Shown here: one piece after another, positions 1-6,705 of the stretch | How positions within the stretch are numbered: the first letter of the stretch is position 1 | How the letters are laid out: each line of letters begins with the position of its first letter | From: Brachybacterium timonense | GTDB taxonomy: Bacteria; Actinomycetota; Actinomycetes; Actinomycetales; Dermabacteraceae | Direction: 5' to 3' | Length of the DNA stretch: 64,000 nt | Assembly: GCF_900258505.1 (NCBI RefSeq) | Contig: NZ_LT984895.1 | Span: 679,123-743,122 of the forward strand | Program-made: the position numbers and the translations under genes | The notes under the pieces: generated by a model | Database searches by the model: none | What the model saw: the letters and a program-made list of their open reading frames with translations, nothing else | Told to the model about the DNA's origin: nothing

Positions 1-285
1 GGCGTGCTCGGCGGCGTGACCTTCGTGCTGTACGGGCTGATCGCGATCGTCGGCTTCCGCATGTGGGTCGACGGCGGGGTGGACTTCTCGCGGCCGAAGA
101 ACCAGATCACTGCCGGTCTCGCCCTCGTGATCGCGATCGCTGACCTGCATTGGGAGATCGGCGGCTTCGCCTTCACCGGCATCGCGCTCGGCACCCTCGC
201 CGCGCTCGTGGTCTACCACGGCATGACGCAGATCGGTCGCCTGACCGGCACGGATGTGGAGCGCTCCGGCCTCCAGGGCGGCTGA
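1..285 (+). CDS. uraA: Uracil/xanthine permease, C-terminal end (partial)
   Basis: The 5' part lies outside the window; about 94 C-terminal residues are visible. They show two or three hydrophobic helices and the stretch LYGLIAIVGFRMWVDGGVDF followed by PKNQI, which resembles the end of NCS2-family nucleobase:cation symporters of the UraA/PyrP type. Such proteins sit in the cytoplasmic membrane and import uracil for salvage. The last residues (TGTDVERSGLQGG) form a short cytoplasmic tail. The gene converges on the pullulanase gene. I cannot see the substrate-binding helices, so uracil specificity is family inference. Confidence 0.7.
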   Translation, partial: GVLGGVTFVLYGLIAIVGFRMWVDGGVDFSRPKNQITAGLALVIAIADLHWEIGGFAFTGIALGTLAALVVYHGMTQIGRLTGTDVERSGLQGG

Positions 286-401
286 GCCGACGGGGGAGGC
301 GCGGCACTGCCAGCGCGCCAGGCTCGTCCCGCGAGGCGACGGGTGGAGACATGCGGCATAGCTGGCATGCCGGGTCCCTCCCGCCGGGCCGACGGCCTGG
401 G

Positions 402-3158
402 TCAGCCCCGCCGAGCAAGCAGCACGGCGGCGGTGCGTCCCGGGATGCTCAGCAGGCCAGCATCGGCATCCCACTGCACCTCACGCTGGCGCGGATCCGC
501 CCCGTCGGCGAGCACGGGATGCAGGGCGAAGCTGATCCCGGCACAGTCCTCGATCTGCTCCGTGAGGGGCGCAGGGCCGGCGTTGAGCACCACGAGCACC
601 TGCGCATGCTCCGGATCGACGATGTCGCCGATTGTGTCGTCGATCCGCATCACCAGTAGCCCGGGCGTCGCGCTCGGACCGGCGTTCGGGAAGCTCAGCT
701 TCGCGAGAATCGCCGCGGGGTCACCGAGCGTCAGCAGTGGCGTGCTCGCACGCACACGCAGCAGATCGCACACACGGTCGCGGCACGCGACCATCGCGGC
801 ATGGTCGGGCCGCAGCGCGGGGTTTTCAAGCCGAGGCACCATCAGTGGCCACTGCGCTTCATTGCGGTCTGCAGGTGGAAGCCCGACGCCGAAACGGCTG
901 CTCGCGCCGGTCCAATCCACGGCGTTGAAGTGGTCGCCGGAGTTGTACGAGTCGGTATCCAGCGACTTCGAACGCAGCAGCTCCGCGCCAGCGCAGAAGA
1001 AGGCGGGGGATTGCCCGAGCAGCACAGTGGCGAGCATGACCACCTGGGCACGCACCCTCTCCTCGAGTGGCGTGTCCACGGGTAGCTTCCACACGCCGAT
1101 GTCATACAGCGTCTCGTTGTCGTGCGCGTCGACGTAGCTCACCGCTTCCTCGGGGCGGGAGGCATAGCCCGCGACCATGCCGTTGTAGTCCACCTCCTCG
1201 GCTGCACGCTCGACACCGTCGGCGCACAGCAGACGCAGATGCCGCAGGCTGCCGCCCATACCGATGCGCACCCAGTCCGTCAGACGCCGTAGCTCATCGG
1301 CATCCGCCGCGTTCGCTGCCATACCCGTGGCGCCGCCGTTCGGTGCGAGCGCCAGCCCCGTGCCGAATCCCTGCTGCAGACGCTTGTCGGCATCCGCGGG
1401 TCCGCCTCCGTGAACACCATCGCGCAGACGATCGGAGAACGTGCCGATCGACGTGTCGTCGAGCATCCCCTGGATCGCCTGGTCGAAACGAGCACCGTCC
1501 ATCACCTCACCGAAGTTCCAGCCCTCGCCGTACAGGTAGATCCCGGCGCCGTCCACACCGTCGGCCTCGAGCGTGAGCGCATCCAGCGCGGCGCGCGCAG
1601 CCAGCAGGTTCTCCCGGGTGTGATGCCCCATGAGATCGAAGCGGAACCCGTCGACCCGGTACTCCTGCGCCCACAGCACCAGCGCCCGGATCATCAGATG
1701 TTCGGCCATCGCATGCTCGGTGGCGACATTCGACGTGCACGTGGATGCTTCCACGCGACCCTCGGCATCCAAGCGGTGGTAGTAGCCCGGCACAACACGA
1801 TCCAGCAGCGAATACTCGTGCTGGCCGTCGAAGGCGGTGTGGTTGAACACCACATCGAGCACCACCTGCAGCCCCATGGCATGGAGCTGCCCCACCATCT
1901 GCCGGAACTCACGGGAGCGGGCGGGTCCGTCCTGCGCACCGTCGGTGGCGTAGGAGCCCTCCGGTGCGAGCCAGTGCCACGGGTCGTAGCCCCAGTTGAA
2001 CTCGTCCTCATCGGCGACGTGGGCGATAGCCGCCTGCTGAGCGGTCGAGGCCGGCCCCGCCTCGGTCGGGACCTGCGCCCGACGCTGCCGCGAGCGCAGC
2101 TCGGGCACGGTGGCGAAGTCGAACGTGGGCTGCAGATGCACGGTGGTCACGCCCGCCTCGGCGAGCTTCCGTAGATGAGCAGTGCCGCGTGCCTGTGGAT
2201 GGCCGACGGCCGCGTATGTGCCGCGTAGCCCCTCCGGAAGGTCAGGATCGACGGCGGAGAAGTCCCGCACATGCAGCTCCCAGATGGTCTGGCGTGCAGG
2301 GTGATCAAGGCGAGGCGCCGGAGTGTCCGTCCAGATCGCCGGCGCCCACCGGGGATCGGCGAGATCGGCAACCACCGCACGCTGCGAGTCGACCGTCAAC
2401 GCCGTCGCATACGGGTCGGTCACCGTGTTCGCCACCATGCGCCCGACGGATGGCGCATACACCTCCACGCGCCACCGACAGGTGCGGCCCACCCAATCGC
2501 TCCCGCCTCGAGCTCGCCACAGCCCGCTGCGCTCATCCCAGTCAGCGGGGAGCTCCGTCTCCGGCCCGTCGGCGGTGTGGTCGCCGAGCAACAGCGTCAC
2601 CCGACGCGCCGTCGGCGCCCACAGGCTCAGCTCCACGCCCTGCTCATGCACGTGAGGGCCCGGGCCATGTTCTGCGCGGGCAGCATCGGCGTACAGATCA
2701 TCGAGCACGCCGGGGATCTGCACGCCGGTGGTCGCCAGCGTGCCGTCAGGAGCATGGGCACGCAGATGCAGAGGGCCGCGCAACGCCTCGGCCCAGGCCG
2801 CGCGACCCAGGCCGCTGACCTCGAGCGCCACGTACCCGGCAAGGTGGCGGCGGGTGGGCAGCTCCTGGACGGTAAGCGGGTGCGGCCGCATGGACAAGGC
2901 GCCGACGGGGCCGCTCTCGGCATGCAGCTCCCAGTGCGCGGTGGCCGGGTTTGCGATGAGATCCGCAGGCGCGGCGAGCAGCGCGGTGCTGAGGGCGTGG
3001 GCGCGGGAGGGGGCGAGCGGTTGGTGTGTGGTCGGGGCGGTGGTGGAATCGTGCCCGGTGCTGGTGGCGGGGTTGCCGTGCTCGGTGGGGGCCGTCGGGT
3101 CGTGCCCGGTGCTGGTGGCGGTGGTGGAGGAACGGTCGGCATCAGCGGAGGCGCGCAT
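402..3158 (-). CDS. pulA: Pullulanase-type alpha-1,6-glucosidase (GH13)
   Basis: Hydrolyses alpha-1,6 branch points of glycogen, starch or pullulan. There is no signal peptide, so it probably acts inside the cell. From an ATG at 3158 the protein has 918 residues, normal for the family. An N-terminal disordered Thr/Pro/His stretch (about residues 10-50, with TSTGHD twice) precedes beta-sandwich modules including a CBM48-like region (VELSLWAPTARRVTLLL). The GH13 barrel follows with the type I pullulanase signature FNWGYDP, region I DVVFNHT, region II GFRFDLMG (catalytic Asp), region III EGWNFGEV (catalytic Glu) and region IV VDAHDNE. The frame stays open upstream to a codon at 3380, but that extension looks non-coding and crosses an inverted repeat; the ATG at 3158 has a GTGGAG just upstream. 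Phosphoglucomutase near 43 kb could feed the same glucan pathway. Confidence 0.9.
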   Translation of the reverse strand: MRASADADRSSTTATSTGHDPTAPTEHGNPATSTGHDSTTAPTTHQPLAPSRAHALSTALLAAPADLIANPATAHWELHAESGPVGALSMRPHPLTVQELPTRRHLAGYVALEVSGLGRAAWAEALRGPLHLRAHAPDGTLATTGVQIPGVLDDLYADAARAEHGPGPHVHEQGVELSLWAPTARRVTLLLGDHTADGPETELPADWDERSGLWRARGGSDWVGRTCRWRVEVYAPSVGRMVANTVTDPYATALTVDSQRAVVADLADPRWAPAIWTDTPAPRLDHPARQTIWELHVRDFSAVDPDLPEGLRGTYAAVGHPQARGTAHLRKLAEAGVTTVHLQPTFDFATVPELRSRQRRAQVPTEAGPASTAQQAAIAHVADEDEFNWGYDPWHWLAPEGSYATDGAQDGPARSREFRQMVGQLHAMGLQVVLDVVFNHTAFDGQHEYSLLDRVVPGYYHRLDAEGRVEASTCTSNVATEHAMAEHLMIRALVLWAQEYRVDGFRFDLMGHHTRENLLAARAALDALTLEADGVDGAGIYLYGEGWNFGEVMDGARFDQAIQGMLDDTSIGTFSDRLRDGVHGGGPADADKRLQQGFGTGLALAPNGGATGMAANAADADELRRLTDWVRIGMGGSLRHLRLLCADGVERAAEEVDYNGMVAGYASRPEEAVSYVDAHDNETLYDIGVWKLPVDTPLEERVRAQVVMLATVLLGQSPAFFCAGAELLRSKSLDTDSYNSGDHFNAVDWTGASSRFGVGLPPADRNEAQWPLMVPRLENPALRPDHAAMVACRDRVCDLLRVRASTPLLTLGDPAAILAKLSFPNAGPSATPGLLVMRIDDTIGDIVDPEHAQVLVVLNAGPAPLTEQIEDCAGISFALHPVLADGADPRQREVQWDADAGLLSIPGRTAAVLLARRG

Positions 3159-3494
3159 TGCTCCACGGTAGCGGCCCGATGAGACTAGGCGGGTGATGGA
3201 TCTGGCCGGGTTGGGCTGGGTTGTGCTGTGCACCGCCTGGCCTGCTTGCACCTGCCTGGCTGGGGTCCGTTGCGTGACGTGTGGCGCGTGATTGCCGGCC
3301 GGGAGTGTCAAGCTGTGGACGTATTCGTGGCGCCGCGGCAATATCGTCGTAGCCCCACGAATACGTCCACGGATGAACATCGAGGCGGGGCTACGCCCGC
3401 TGGGTCGGGGTGGGGACTAGCCAGGCCCGCCTGTGCCCTCGCACGATGCATGCCGGACCTGCTGGCGGCCCCCACGCTCGGTAGACTTCCCGTC
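3159..3494. other. Divergent intergenic region between pullulanase and the DUF5926 gene
   Basis: This 336-base stretch separates divergently transcribed genes and should hold both promoters. I see no credible gene in it. Its main structure is a perfect 16-base inverted repeat (separate entry, 3315-3370). G/C-rich, weakly repetitive sequence flanks it. No clear -35/-10 pair stands out on either strand. Confidence 0.6.
3315..3370. repeat. Perfect 16-base inverted repeat, 24-base spacer
   Basis: The left arm GTGGACGTATTCGTGG (3315-3330) is the exact reverse complement of the right arm CCACGAATACGTCCAC (3355-3370). It lies midway between divergent genes, not downstream of one, and no T-run follows it, so a simple terminator is unlikely. 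It could be a paired operator site for a regulator of the pullulanase or DUF5926 genes, or a fragment of a small mobile repeat. The function is unknown. Confidence 0.75.
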
Positions 3495-4325
3495 ATGGCT
3501 TCGACCTCCACACATGACCTGGTCCGTCGCCCCTTCGAGGGCATCCCGAACGAGCAGGATCTGGTTGCGATGCGGCAGCTGATCCCGGCCGCCACGATCG
3601 CGGCCACGACGACTGCAGAGCACGGCTCCGTGCCGGTCGTGCTCGCGACGGTGCTGCCGATGACCTGGCCCGCGGTAAAGCGGTCTGACGGCTCCGTGAT
3701 CCTGGGACTGCAGTCCAGCGTTCCCGGCGGCGACCTCTCCCGCGGCCTCGGTCAGGCGCTCGCTCAGGCCCTGCAGACATCGCCGGGCACCCCCGTGGGA
3801 GCGATCGGCGTGACGACGGAGTCCCCGCGACTCCAGGATCTGCTGGACCTCAGCGGCGCGTTCGCTATCAGCGTGGAAGATACGTTCGACTTCTGGATCG
3901 ACCCGGGTTCCGAGCGCACTTCCGACGTCAACCAGGCGCTTGCCCAGGCAAATGAGTCGATCATGCCCACCGCCGCGGTGCCGTCCCTGCCGCATGGCTA
4001 CTGGGTAAATGCCGGACCCAAGGAACACCTGCGCTGGGTGCTGGATGCGGATGAGGATCGCGTCATCGATGCCGTCGCCCGCCTGCACGCGCGGCGTGAA
4101 TCCGGGATCGGCGAGGGCACGAAGTACGTCGGCTCTTTCCGTGCCGAAGGCTTGTCGATTCCGGTGTGGGATCTGCCGAAGGGGTATGGCGTCGACGGTG
4201 TCGAGGCCGAGGCCGCGGAGTTCCGCGCCCGGTTCGAGGAGGCCCTGGAGAGCACCGAGCCATTGACCGCGCTCGAGCGACGCGCTCGCGGCGGCATCGT
4301 GGCGCGCCAGGTGACGCTGCGATGA
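3495..4325 (+). CDS. DUF5926 family protein
   Basis: A 276-residue soluble protein. The N-terminal sequence LVRRPFEGIPNEQDLVAMRQ followed by LIPAATI matches my memory of the actinobacterial DUF5926 family, which has no established function and is sometimes mislabelled as SecA-related. I see no signal peptide or membrane helix. The ATG at 3495 fits the conserved N-terminus; upstream in-frame codons extend back to 3228 but cross the inverted repeat. Its stop overlaps the start of the glycosyltransferase gene by four bases (ATGA), so the two are translationally coupled. Family assignment is moderately certain; the role is unknown. Confidence 0.7.
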   Translation: MASTSTHDLVRRPFEGIPNEQDLVAMRQLIPAATIAATTTAEHGSVPVVLATVLPMTWPAVKRSDGSVILGLQSSVPGGDLSRGLGQALAQALQTSPGTPVGAIGVTTESPRLQDLLDLSGAFAISVEDTFDFWIDPGSERTSDVNQALAQANESIMPTAAVPSLPHGYWVNAGPKEHLRWVLDADEDRVIDAVARLHARRESGIGEGTKYVGSFRAEGLSIPVWDLPKGYGVDGVEAEAAEFRARFEEALESTEPLTALERRARGGIVARQVTLR

Positions 4326-6127
4326 CCACGGTGGGGCCGTTGCAGGAGCATCGGCCCGAGCGGATCGCTGTGGTGATCCCCGCCAAGAACGAGGCCGAAC
4401 GCCTCGAGGCGACGATTCGCTCTGCCCGCACCATCGTCGGTGTGGACCTCGTGGTGGTGGTCGACGACGGCTCCACGGACTCGACGTCCGCGGTGGCTCA
4501 GGGCGCTGACGCACTCGTTGTACGCCACCGCAGCAACCGTGGGAAGGCCGCAGCGATGGCGACCGGTGCACGCCTCGTAGCGTTGCGCGAGGAGGCCGAA
4601 CGCGCCGCCAGCGGCATTGGGGCTGGCCAAACCGGGGATGCGGGCCCGCGCCAGACGCCGACGGGGGAGACGCTGCCCGGGGCAGCTCAGCCGGGTGAGA
4701 CGCCGACGGGGGAGACGCCGGCCGGGGCAGCTCAGCCGGGTGAGACGCCGACGGGAGAGACGCCGCCCGAGGCAGACCAGTCCCCGGCCGCCCCGATTGG
4801 GCCCGACCGCGCCGGCGGAGCAGGCGCTTCTCACGCCGACGCGGCCCGCGTAACCGATCCAGGCGCCGTGGCGCCGCGCGCCCTGCTGTTCCTGGACGCG
4901 GACATGACCGACTCCGCAGCCGCCGCCCAGCCACTGGTCGATGCTGTGCTCGTGGACGGCGTCGACATGGCAATCGCCCTGCTGCCACCGCAGGAGGGTG
5001 CAGGCGGCATGGGCCTCGTGGTGCGCACCGCCCGCAACGGCATCCGTCGGGCCACAGGCTGGGAACCGACGCAACCGCTGTCCGGCACGCGCTGCATCAC
5101 GAGGGAAGCGTGGGACGCATGCCAGCCGCTCGCTGCCGGCTGGGGCGTGGAGACGTCTTTGACCATTGATGCACTGGACGGCGGATTCTGGGTCAAGGAG
5201 ATCGAGTGCGACCTGCGGCATCGTGCGACCGGTAACGACATGAAGGGCCGCTTGCACCGGGCCGCTCAGCTGCGGGATGTGTTGCGGGCCCTGGTGCGTC
5301 GTCGCCATGTCACGCCGGAGACTGCCGCGACAGTCCCCGATGCGAATGACACCGTGGCAGCACTCGACGCCGCCTCGACATCTGGCGCAGAAACACCGCC
5401 GGTGGATCCCTCCGAACAGGCTCCCTCCGCACCGACGCCAGCCGCGCAGGCTCCCTCCGCGCCGACGTCTGCCACTAAGACCCCCTCCGCGCCGATCCCC
5501 TCCGCGCCGACGCCTGCCGCGCAGGCTCCCTCTGCACAGGCCTCCTCAGCCCAGTCGCCCGAGGAGCGCAGCGCAGGTGCGGCCGATGCCGGGCAGGTGC
5601 GTGACAGTGCAGCGGATGCGCGACGCAAACGCCTCCATGTCCTCCCCGTCGCGGGCGAGTTCAGCGATGACCAGTTACGGGCCCTCGGCGATGTCGATGC
5701 GCCCGCGCTCGCCGACGCCCTCGCATCCTTGCCCGTGAGCAGTGTGTTCTCCCCTGATGACGTGGTGATGCTCGCTGGCGAAGACCTCGCCTCGCTTGCC
5801 GACCTCATGCGATCCGCCGACGTCAGCGAGCAGTTCGCGCCTGAGCATGCGGTGGTGCTCGCCGCCTATGCCGCACGTCCCGCGCCGCATGCGCCGCAGG
5901 GAGTCGGCCCGCTCACGCCGGACGAGTTCGTCTCGCTCGTCGTGCACGAGGCCGTTGAGGCGGAGAACCGTGGTGTGTGCAGCACCCATGACGAGAAGCC
6001 GGGCGGCGATGGATCCGCCGCGGCGGAGAACCGTGGTGCGGGCAGCGCCAACGGGGCTTCGGGCCCTGGCGAGGGCAGGTGTGGAGCCGCCGGCCCGACG
6101 GGGGAATCCCGCCCCGAGAATCACTGA
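4322..6127 (+). CDS. Glycosyltransferase family 2 with low-complexity insert and C-terminal extension
   Basis: 601 residues. The GT-A fold is visible at the N-terminus: VVIPAKNEAERL (about 18-29), the nucleotide-binding VVVDDGSTDST (46-55) and SNRGKAAAM (71-79). The metal-binding DxD appears late, in LLFLDADMTD (188-197), because about 90 Pro/Gly/Thr-rich residues (roughly 95-184) interrupt the fold. That insert contains nearly three copies of a 15-residue repeat. The acceptor side follows (SGTRCITREAW, GWGVETSLTID), resembling glucosyl-3-phosphoglycerate-synthase-like or dolichol-phosphate-type GT2 enzymes. After residue 330 come an APSAPT-rich linker and an Ala-rich domain of unknown type. 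The start ATG overlaps the DUF5926 stop. The donor and acceptor cannot be read from sequence. Confidence 0.8.
   Translation: MTTVGPLQEHRPERIAVVIPAKNEAERLEATIRSARTIVGVDLVVVVDDGSTDSTSAVAQGADALVVRHRSNRGKAAAMATGARLVALREEAERAASGIGAGQTGDAGPRQTPTGETLPGAAQPGETPTGETPAGAAQPGETPTGETPPEADQSPAAPIGPDRAGGAGASHADAARVTDPGAVAPRALLFLDADMTDSAAAAQPLVDAVLVDGVDMAIALLPPQEGAGGMGLVVRTARNGIRRATGWEPTQPLSGTRCITREAWDACQPLAAGWGVETSLTIDALDGGFWVKEIECDLRHRATGNDMKGRLHRAAQLRDVLRALVRRRHVTPETAATVPDANDTVAALDAASTSGAETPPVDPSEQAPSAPTPAAQAPSAPTSATKTPSAPIPSAPTPAAQAPSAQASSAQSPEERSAGAADAGQVRDSAADARRKRLHVLPVAGEFSDDQLRALGDVDAPALADALASLPVSSVFSPDDVVMLAGEDLASLADLMRSADVSEQFAPEHAVVLAAYAARPAPHAPQGVGPLTPDEFVSLVVHEAVEAENRGVCSTHDEKPGGDGSAAAENRGAGSANGASGPGEGRCGAAGPTGESRPENH
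4655..4775 (+). repeat. 45-bp in-frame tandem repeat inside the glycosyltransferase gene
   Basis: Copies begin at 4655, 4700 and 4745, exactly 45 bases apart, and encode TPTGETLPGAAQPGE-like units. The third copy is partial and diverged. Because the period is a multiple of three, copy-number change would keep the frame. It lies between the NDP-binding and DxD parts of the enzyme. Confidence 0.85.
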
Positions 6128-6132
6128 CATGA

Positions 6133-6156
6133 ACATATTGCAATACGTGCATATGT
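6133..6156. promoter_or_regulatory. Candidate ArsR/SmtB-type operator
   Basis: An AT-rich dyad (ACATAT at 6133-6138, ATATGT at 6151-6156, 12-base spacer) lies 10 to 34 bases before the ArsR-type gene, in otherwise GC-rich DNA. ArsR/SmtB repressors typically bind imperfect AT-rich dyads overlapping their own promoter, so autoregulation is likely. The inner halves (TGCA, GTGC) are only partly symmetric. Confidence 0.5.
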
Positions 6157-6166
6157 GTGATGGGGT

Positions 6167-6508
6167 ATGGCCATGAGCGTCGAGCAGGTTCCGGAGGAGC
6201 TGCCTGACGCCGCGCAGCTGTTCAAGCTGCTGGGCAGTGAGACCCGTCTGCGGCTACTGGTCCTCATCGACCGGTCGCCCTGCACCGTCGGCCATCTTGC
6301 TGAGCGGGCTGGAATATCCCAGCCGCTGGTCTCCCAGCACTTGCGTGCACTGCGCGACGCCGGGCTCATCTCTGCGACCCGCAGCGGCCGCGAGATGCGG
6401 TATGCCGTGGTGGACCACCACGTCACGCATGTTGTCCGTGACGCTCTGGATCATGTCCGAGAGAGCATCACCCGCCCGGGAGATGCAGATGGCAAGGAGA
6501 CACCATGA
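6167..6508 (+). CDS. ArsR/SmtB-family transcriptional regulator
   Basis: A 113-residue winged-helix repressor. It shows AQLFKLLGSETRLRLLVLID, then the recognition helix region GISQPLVSQHLRALRDAGLI and a beta-wing SATRSGREMRYAVVDHH. The C-terminal DHHVTHVVRDALDHVRES carries Asp and His residues placed like the alpha5 metal site of zinc sensors such as SmtB, CzrA and NmtR. It is therefore probably a Zn(II)/Ni(II)-type sensor and not an arsenic sensor (no CxC motif in the recognition helix). The start may instead be the ATG at 6173. An AT-rich dyad lies just upstream. Its stop overlaps by four bases the start of the histidine-rich mini-protein, so repressor and putative metal binder are co-expressed. 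Confidence 0.85.
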   Translation: MAMSVEQVPEELPDAAQLFKLLGSETRLRLLVLIDRSPCTVGHLAERAGISQPLVSQHLRALRDAGLISATRSGREMRYAVVDHHVTHVVRDALDHVRESITRPGDADGKETP

Positions 6509-6657
6509 GCGATCACAGCACCGCTGAGCACACCAAGGACGAGCACACCCACGGCGAGAACTGCGGCCACGAGGCTGTCCAGCACGGCGACCACGTGGAC
6601 TACATCCACGACGGCCACAAGCACGCCGAGCACGAGGACCACTACGACGAGCACTGA
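6505..6657 (+). CDS. Histidine-rich 50-residue metal-binding protein
   Basis: Fifty residues with 13 His, one Cys and 14 Asp/Glu. The core GENCGHEAVQHGDHVDYIHD with following GHKH resembles a widespread family of small His-rich proteins encoded beside metal-efflux or ArsR-type genes and often mislabelled 'zinc transporter permease'. It has no hydrophobic segment and cannot itself be a permease. The ATG overlaps the repressor's TGA. A role as a cytoplasmic zinc/nickel buffer or chaperone is inference from composition and linkage. Confidence 0.8.
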   Translation: MSDHSTAEHTKDEHTHGENCGHEAVQHGDHVDYIHDGHKHAEHEDHYDEH

Positions 6658-6705
6658 GTTCGAGCAACGCTGAGCTGACCGCGGCGCCCCGCGCCCGCAG
6701 CAGTG

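Noticed and set aside
2271-3182. A 303-codon plus-strand frame rich in Gly
   Set aside because: Mirror of the pullulanase N-terminal region; no family resemblance.
4655-4775. Tandem repeats as a possible CRISPR array
   Set aside because: Copies are contiguous with no spacers and encode an in-frame peptide repeat.
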